From Paragordius varius (Eukaryota > Nematomorpha), in contig OZ176055.1 of NCBI GenBank assembly GCA_964247055.1, positions 1,364,001 through 1,428,000 of the forward strand: a stretch of 64,000 bases of DNA. Direction: 5' to 3'. Below are positions 56,701 through 64,000 of the stretch, piece after piece; position 1 is the first letter of the stretch; every line of letters begins with the position of its first letter. The notes under the pieces were generated by a model that was given only the letters and a program-made list of their open reading frames with translations, was not told where the DNA came from and did not search any database. A program made the translations under genes and the position numbers.

Positions 56701-59700
56701 AATGAAAAGTCTATTAGTAGCACAATCAATTTTATATTTTACGATTGTAATTAAAGGTTTTTAAAATGGCTTAAAAAAGTATGTTGTCTTATTACATTTC
56801 CGTATAATTTCAATCTTTACTGTAAATTTAATAAAATCAACACTTATAAAATTTATACAGACATAACGTAAAAACTAAAGTGCAAATATTTTTAATTACA
56901 ATTTTGATAGTATAGTAGATAGGGTGCCGGACTCTGACACTGCGTGCCTGAGTTCGAACCCCGAAACTACGCATTTTTTCCATCATCACTGTCAGCCCTG
57001 GGCAGGCGAGTGTTTAAAGCCTTCACATGTCCGGATACAATTTAAGTCCTTACCCTTTAATAAAAAAGGAAAAAAGAGACTCTAAACTGTATATTTATAT
57101 ACTCAACGTTTATAAAAATGTATATTTTTCACACACTAAATTAGATATTTCAAAATCGTAATATTGTTTATCAAAGAAAAGGTTTATACATATGGTTGTA
57201 TTTTTTTAAACATATTTGCCTTTAATTTTTTCATTTTAATTTTAAATTGGTTCTTTATAGCACATTAAGCCTATATAAATGATTTTTATCTTAAAATGAA
57301 CTTGGCTCATGCAATGATTCAAAAACATTTTTTTTGGATAAAAATTTCAATATAATACATATGGATCCTTGATAAGTCTCCACGTTTGATCAGGTAATTG
57401 ACAATGAATACTAAGTTCGTTTATTCCATTGTCACCTTTTTGTTGTGCCACATTGGCATATAACTTGTAAAACAATTTTTTACCCTAAAACAGAACGAAT
57501 TCAATTCTTATATCAATCATAAATTTCTAACACACCAATATTTTCAATAATTTATTATTTTAAAAAACTAAAAACGACAAAAAGTATATTAACCAATATT
57601 ATAATAAACATAATAAACTAACCAAAGTATCTGTCATAAATTTTCTAAGATCCATGACTGGGCTAACAGAAAATAATTCATGCGGAATATTTTTTTGATC
57701 AATGTCAAATTTTGATGGAGAATGCGTGGATATAGCTTGAGAAGCGGGACTTATAGTTTGACTTTCTCTGCCTGAAATCTGTTGACTACTGAAATTATTA
57801 ACGTTTCTTAAAACTATTGTCAAGAGGTTGGGTGGATGTAGGATTTTAGTTTTGGCCGTTAATTTTATAATCTTTCTGCACCTTTATGAGTAATAATACA
57901 TTTATATATAATTGAGTTTATCAAAGTTATTCTCGAAACCATAAAATTAATTTTAGGTACAAAGCAAAGAGTGATTACAGATTTTTTCACCCAATTACCA
58001 AACTTGATCTTAGTTTATGGGTATATTTGTACCCTTCTTATGGTTTATGTTAGTGATTAACGATTAAGAAAGTATTAATATCATTGAGTTTTAGATAAAT
58101 TTTATTGTGTAATCTTTAAATTAATTGCTTTTATTTAGATGTCTGGTCGTAAATATAATTGATTATAAAATAGAGTGATATCAAATACTTGGGACAAACG
58201 TCATAAGATTTCTTGTTAAACCGTTTACTAAAATTCATATCAATCGCTTTTTCCAAGTTGGTGCAATTCTGTAACCAAAAATATAAAAAAATAAATTGAA
58301 AAGTTTTAATAATCATATTATAGTATTGTATTACATTACTTTGGCATCAATGCATAATTGATAAAAGGAATTATCTTTAAACTCCCAAGCTTTACAATTT
58401 GGACACTCAACTATATATAAAGAATAAATCAAAAAAATCAATCGAACTTAATTTGATAGAGTTAATTTTGTGTTTTCTATATAACCATATCTTCGAATTT
58501 TAATGCTTGTATTAAAAATTAAACATTGAGACATAAAATATATCCGATTTTTTCGTACTTACTATATATAGAGTATATTAATTTTTCGTTTTATGATAGA
58601 TATTTTTTTAAAAATGAAAATAAAATATATATTTGTTAATATATATCTTACATCTGATCCTTAGTAAACCCCGAAAATGTTCAGCCATGTTGATGGCATC
58701 ATGCCCATAAGAATCTTTACTATAAAAATATATAAAAACGAGCATTTTAAAACTTTCAATTTTATCACACAAACTAACTAAATTGGTTGAAAACACTTAT
58801 TTTTTCTTAAAGTTTCCTGAATACCTTATGACATTTTTCTAAATAGAGCATAAAAATGGTTTCAGTAAAAAAACAACTTAAACTCACCCCGCCGTAATAT
58901 CAATCGATTGACGGATCATTATAGTAATGATTGAACGAAATAGGTGAACCAAATCGTAATTCCAAGCTATCCCATAATACTGGAACATATCTAATCATAA
59001 ACATAAAAAATGTGGGTTTTTGACCATTTGCAGGGCAGTCCATAAATTTATTAAAAATATTGTAAAAAATATACGGAATAATTAACTATCATATTTGAAT
59101 AATTTTAGTTAAATTTGTGTTTCTCAAACATTTATTCAAATACTTTTAGCTAAGAACTGTGCCGAATTTTGGTAAAATAAATAGCATTAATTTATGATAA
59201 GGTATTTGTTAAAGTGTCTTAATCTTAAAATTTAATAAATTTTTATTTACCCATATATTATTAATACGGGTCGCAAATCTAGTTTATTGGGAACCCCTGG
59301 TTTAAGGTTTATTTTTGTGATTTAATCAAAAATTAAAAATTTTATGGTTTTCCATATAAAATATAAGAATAAATTCTAATTTTTCCAAGCAATAAAATCT
59401 CTTAATTTTAAAAAAACGAAAAAGCATATTTTCGGTTAGTGTCAAACCTTGTAACTTTTTGGAGAAAGCTCTCATGTTCAGGCATGTTATCCGATCTGAA
59501 ATCCTATTTTCTAAGAGCTCAGTTAGGATACAATATATACAGCGATCTTTCGTTGGGCCTGCATTACAAAATATATATTTATCAATTTATATGTATTTGC
59601 TTTTTAATGCCCATATCATTAACAAGTGATAAAATATCTCAATTAAATATACTTTAATTGCAGTATGCTCATTTATGTTGGCCTGTTCGAAACACAGTAG

Positions 59701-60124
59701 TGTGTTAAAAAAACAAGAAAATGATGAAATTAAGCAATTTTTTCCTATTTGGGATTAGGTTTTAATAATGGACAAAAAATTTATATCACCTATTTAAATA
59801 ATGTGATTAACATAAATATGCACACTCTATTTTTTGTGCCGCGTCCCATGTTCCGCATAAAAAAGGATTGATTTTAACGAAACCCCCATTGAAAATGTTT
59901 TTAAAACCCTTTTAAGGATAAATTACAAAAATTAATTATATACATTCTTTATCATGGCCTCCAAGCATGAGAGAATTGGTGATTAAAGTTGTGTATGAAA
60001 GTGCATGTAAAAGAACAGCCAGTGCAGTTTCAGTGCTATCTATACTGCCAAAACTTTTAACTAAATTGGGCATATAATCTCCCCATTGAAGTAAGGTATC
60101 CAAATTAAATAAACTTTTGGGCAT
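53798..60124 (-). CDS. USP36/42-like ubiquitin-protease homologue lacking the catalytic residues
   Basis: Sixteen exons on the minus strand join in frame to 660 residues: 60,124-59,944; 59,558-59,448; 58,990-58,888; 58,719-58,652; 58,410-58,340; 58,268-58,189; 57,881-57,623; 57,484-57,412; 55,823-55,623; 55,489-55,409; 55,277-55,206; 54,924-54,883; 54,645-54,595; 54,540-54,496; 54,415-54,368; 54,294-53,798. Residues 20-370 follow the USP36/42 fold: TALAVLLHALSYTTLITN (Cys-box position), HFRGLLRIRFECPNC and SYDVCPKC (zinc ligands kept at 157, 160, 203, 206), AKTKILHPPNLLTIVLRN, LFYKLYANVAQQKG, and NTNSYMLFY. The Cys of NTC aligns with Thr33, the His of GHY with Glu314, and the following WYxxxD Asp is absent (WKMLQL). 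The C-terminal 290 residues are polar and unrecognised. The start is inferred from the first ATG. If correct, this is a pseudo-deubiquitinase, perhaps a binding scaffold. Confidence 0.85.
56910..57100 (+). mobile_element. tRNA-derived SINE in USP-like intron 8
   Basis: A tRNA-like head with an A-box-like 'tagtagatagggtgccgg' and an intact B box GTTCGAACC (56,952-56,960), then the body 'ccatcatcactgtcagccct' and 'caggcgagtgttt', ending in an A-rich 'aataaaaaaggaaaaaag' tail. This is the best preserved of three copies; the other two are in the long inverted repeat. Confidence 0.82.
59268..59311 (-). mobile_element. hAT-like MITE end fragment
   Basis: Reverse-complemented: 'accaggggttcccaataaac', then 'tagatttgcgaccc', resembling the CAGGGGT...CCAA start of hAT-like ends. 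The other end was not located. Confidence 0.4.
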
Positions 60125-60415
60125 TTTTGTAGTAGTTATAATATATGGATGAGAATAAATTAAAAAGAGAGTATTACACTTTAATATGGGTAATGTGTAG
60201 TATAAATGAGTAAATAGAATTGAACGTAATTATCAGTTTCTATATTATTTTTTGGCGCAAAAAAAAAGTTTTTAGTGGCGGTGAACAAAGCTTTAGATAT
60301 TTATATTATTGGGGATTGATCTTGGTGCTTGGGTAGGAATTTTGATATTTTATAGAAAATTAGCTATTCTGGGCAAATGGTAATGAATTTGCATTATTAA
60401 TTATTTTCCTAACTG
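60125..60415. promoter_or_regulatory. Upstream region of the USP-like gene
   Basis: About 290 bp between the proposed start codon and repeat copy G. If the start is right, the promoter must lie here or within the repeat. No specific site recognised. Confidence 0.35.
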
Positions 60416-62743
60416 GCCCTGTCATATTTCGCTGTAACGTATCACCGATAATTATTATTAATAATTTGTAATAAATAGAGGTAATTCAGATAAAAAATAA
60501 AAAAACATAAATAATAAAAAGAATATCTTTAATTATTTTTTACGGGCTTTTGCATAGGCTTAAATATTGTTTAATCGAAATCGACCATTTTTAAACTGTC
60601 CCTTATTAAGTGAATATATAACTATCATTTCTATATATTTTAGAATTTCTGTTTTACGAAATCATGGTAAAACATTGTGTTCACACAGCTGGGATCAAGG
60701 ATATAAAAAGTATTTTAGCCCCTTTTTAAAGGAAAGATGATATTATAAAAATTCCCCAGAAATGTGTATAACTGAACTCGTATGGCTTCTTAAGTTTTTG
60801 AAAATTAGCTCCAAACCCATTCCATTTTTGTATGGTGTCTCAGTTTTAAACCAACCCCTACTTATAGACCTATATGGAAAAAGCACTGAGTTAAATTCTT
60901 TGCCTTTATAGGGCAAATATTTGATACCATCTTTGATACCATCGTCTCATGGGTTATTCGAAAAAATACCTCAACACTAAATAATCGTTTGATGGGGTAT
61001 TTTTAGGGCATAATGACCCCAACGGCTTATAAAAAACGCCTGACCTTTTTTACTACGGGTAATATTTCAAGCTTTTAATGACTTGTCTTCATAAATTTCT
61101 ATAAATTAGCCTTAAAACAACACAATTTCTAAATATTGGCGCAGTTTTAGGCGGGTAGCTTCTAACCCAGGGGCAGGTATAAAAAAGCGCTAGGCGAATT
61201 TTTGCCTTTATATAGATCTAGAATTATCATGGATCTCATATGTCCTATTATCATGATTTTCTGAAATTTGGCTCTAAAGGCATGGTTCGATATGGTGACG
61301 CAGTTTTACGCGGGTAGTAGCCCTCTAACCTGGAACGCAACAAAAAACGCTCGATTATTTTTGCCTTAATAATATCTGGAATCATGATTGATATGCTCTC
61401 GTAGGGTTTTCGAAATTGCCTCAAAATCAAAAAGTCATTTTATATTGGCGCATTTTTTAGGCAAGGGCCATTAGCGGTAATTTAATAAACCGCTCTGCTA
61501 AAATTATTGCCTTTTTACGGGTAATTTCAAGCCCTTATTGAACTTATATGACCTAATAAGTTTTCTAAAATTTGCCTCCTAAGTGACACTGCATCGATAT
61601 GATAGCGTAGTTGTTGGCGGATAGCCCCCTACCCAGAGGTAAATATAAAAAAGATGTTCGATAAAAGATTTTTCCTTTATAGGGGAATACCTGGAATCAT
61701 CATTCATTCCATATGTTCTTAATAGTTTTTGGAAGAATGGCTTTAAAACTAAATAATTGTTCAATCATAGCGCATTTTTTAGAGCGAAAAGAGCTTAATT
61801 AACCGCTAATTCAAAAAAACCGCTAGACTTGAATTTTTGCCTTTTTGCGGGTAGTATTTCAAGCCCTTATTGAACTCATTTGACCTAATAAGCTTTTTTA
61901 AAAATTAATGGTGGCCCTGTTTTAGACGGGTATCTTCCTACCCAGAGGCTGATCTAAAAAAGCGCTTGATTAAATTTTTGCCTTTTACCCAGAAAATACT
62001 GGAATCATGATTGCCATATGCTCTCATTAATTTTTGGAATTGCTTCAAAACAAATCATTCTATGGTGGCGCATTTTTCAGGGTGTGAAGGGCCTAATTAA
62101 CGGCTAATTTTGAAAAACCGCCCAACCTAAATTTTTGCCTTCTTACGAGTAATATTTTACTATTGAACTAATATGGCCTGATATGTTTTCTGAAATTTAG
62201 CCCCAAAGGCAAGCTATTTCGATATGACGGGGCAGTTTTTAGCGGGTATCTCCTTACCCAGCAGCCAATATAATATATACGCGCGACTAAATATTTTTCC
62301 TTTGGGGAAAACCTGGAATCATTGAATACTTTACGGTCTTATATTCTGGGCGAAAAATAGATTAAAAAAATTATTTTTGTGGACTTGTTTTTTTAAAAAA
62401 AGCATTAAGAAGGAAGCGGGTAAAAAGAAACCCTAAATTTAAAAAGCTAGCCGACTATCGGCGCAATCAAAAAAAGCAAAAAATCATATTTGAAATCGAA
62501 TGGTCCACTCGGTTTTCCGGAATATTGTCTCAAAGACACGATTTTTGTAGACTTCTGTTTTCTAAATAACCCGTTTTTACACGAGGTGGGCCCGAAATGG
62601 GATCCTAATTCATAAAAAGGCGAAGCTATTGTCGGGGCATTCAATAATGATTATATTTTTTTGATATTTGGATTGAATGGGTCTACCGGTTTTCCGGAGG
62701 CAGATCACAAAGCCACCACTTTCTATTTTTATAAATTATAGAT
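60416..62743 (+). repeat. Large non-coding repeat, copy G (both ends visible)
   Basis: The left end carries the hairpin-type terminal segment ('ccctgtcatatttcgctgta') followed by 'cgataattattatt' and 'ttgtaataaatagaggtaa'. The right end is 'tttctatttttataaattat' followed by 'agatt'. Units recur near 61,152, 61,310, 61,616, 61,927 and 62,240. Length is about 2.3 kb, with no coding frame. This copy best shows the whole family. Confidence 0.8.
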
Positions 62744-63007
62744 TAGATTTGCCATTAATATATTTTTTGTTTAATTTAGTTGCAACAAATATTTTACATT
62801 TAACCATGATTAACTGCATTTATGAGCGCTTAGATCGGTTATAAACCCTGCCGAACCCTATCTGAATTTAATATCATTTTTCCTATATTGATTAAAATTT
62901 TGGGTCCTTTTTCCCTATATTATGAGAAAAATATTAAAGTGTTGTTTTGTGCATTTATCGGCTTTAAATAATGACCCGTAAATTCTATGCTCCTTCTACT
63001 CCAACAA
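62744..63007. other. Spacer with minor dispersed repeat
   Basis: 'ctgcatttatgagcgctta' and following bases resemble segments near 40,004 and 43,255. No gene. Confidence 0.35.
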
Positions 63008-63262
63008 TTCTATTTGAGTTCCTTCCAAAATATTTTTGAGGCCCGTGAGAAATGTTAAAAACAACATTTTAAAACTAAGATAACATTTTTTTAACAAATT
63101 TTCTGAATACGCTTTACTAATTTTGAGATTTAACTAGAAAAATTAAAATAAATACCAGTTTTTACAAACTTATGTTTAAAATCTAATAAAATATTTTTTC
63201 ATATATTTGAGAATGCGGGTTGAAATGCGGCCCTCAAATCTATTTGTTTTGGAAACCTTTGG
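63008..63262 (-). mobile_element. hAT-like MITE, about 255 bp
   Basis: The right end reverse-complemented is 'ccaaaggtttccaaaacaaa', then 'gagggccgcattt'. The left end has 'ccttccaaaatatttttgag', then 'gcccg'. The interior ('tttaaaatctaataaaata', 'acttatgtttaaaa') aligns with the 17,191 copy. Confidence 0.6.
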
Positions 63263-64000
63263 TTTAAACGATTGTAATTGGGGGTAATGGGCCAAGCGTA
63301 TGAGAGACCATAAATTTGTACTATTAAAATTTATATTAATATTTAAATTTTTCATTATTACAAATTAAATTTGATATAAAGTAATTTGTAAAGTTATATA
63401 CTGTCAGAACTTTGCTCAGAAATTTAAAGATGTTCAAGGGTAACACACAAATGTTTCAAATTTGCCAAATTTCAAAAAGACTAAGTCTGTAGTTAGTCTA
63501 TTGAATTCATATATATGTTTTTAATCTAAAACATAAGAAATGTGAGTTATAAAGCAATTTCATTAAAAAGATAATTAATAAATTTTAATAAAATTATATT
63601 TACAGGTCATTTCATTTCTACCTGCAACAACTATTTTTTATATCAAAATATTTTCAAAGGTAAGCCTAAATATCAAATCTATTATCATTTGGAAAGGAAA
63701 TCTTAATACCTATCAGACTTTTATAGGGTCACTTCACACGATTATTAATTGTATTGAAAATTGAAAAATTATCAGTTTCCAGTTTATACAAAGAACTTTA
63801 TTCTTTAACCTTTCAAAAGAGTTAGATATAAAAAAAACTTTTTGATTGATAAATGGTGCCATTCCGTATCAGGAGAGAACTTTTTTTTCAAAAAAAGTTG
63901 TACTTAAAAAAAGACTTTAAAATAAAATTATCCATTTTTAATTCTAGTAGCACAATGATGACACATTGTGTCACTCTACCTTCTTTTATTGTGTTGTGGT
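63263..64000. other. Unassigned AT-rich end of window
   Basis: No exon, RNA gene or repeat recognised. Confidence 0.4.

Noticed and set aside
57351-57411. Extension of USP-like exon 8 to a stop after QTWRLIKDPYVLY
   Set aside because: Splicing at 57,412 joins in phase to the exon with KLDAHKWKM and SYMLFY, which completes the USP domain; the extension would end the protein early.

Overview
The window is nuclear DNA of an animal. It is strongly AT-rich (roughly 70% by eye), and its genes are split by GT-AG introns. They match bilaterian families: a roadkill/SPOP adaptor, EMC6, PREB/Sec12, tRNA deaminase subunit ADAT3, a stonin, a USP36/42-type ubiquitin protease and a Kirre/nephrin-type adhesion receptor. 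I assembled exons by hand. In every full model the splice phases agree and the joined reading frame stays open. Nine introns are only 26-33 nt long, and a second class sits near 54-80 nt. Introns this short are known mainly from lineages such as flatworms and dicyemids, but the SPOP sequence does not by itself place the species.

Layout. 1-1.97 kb: first copy of a repeat made of about 300-bp units. 3.9-6.6 kb: a small three-exon membrane protein gene. 7.5-10.6 kb: a 159-bp MITE and a second large repeat copy. 10.9-15.1 kb: a decayed IS630/Tc1-type transposase piece leading into a long inverted repeat with nested tRNA-SINE and hAT-like copies. 15.5-17.7 kb: a stonin (minus strand). 18.4-22.7 kb: two large repeat copies head to head. 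24.9-35.1 kb: gene-rich core with EMC6 (minus) and SPOP (plus) divergent across 132 bp, and SPOP convergent with a Kirre-like receptor (minus) across 163 bp. 37.6-39.9 kb: another large repeat copy. 40-43.7 kb: MITEs and one possible transporter exon. 43.7-46.7 kb: ADAT3 (plus). 47.0-47.4 kb: a LINE remnant. 47.9-50.7 kb: PREB/Sec12 (minus). 53.8-60.1 kb: the USP-like gene (minus). 60.4-62.7 kb: the last large repeat copy.

Most of these genes are housekeeping or membrane-traffic genes (ER membrane insertion, COPII export, endocytosis, ubiquitin transfer or removal, tRNA editing). They share no pathway; they are neighbours, not an operon. The main points of interest are the run of ultrashort introns, the USP36/42-like protein whose catalytic residues all appear replaced, the SPOP protein with about 420 low-complexity residues inserted before its nuclear signal, and a 2-kb non-coding repeat family whose ends look Helitron-like.
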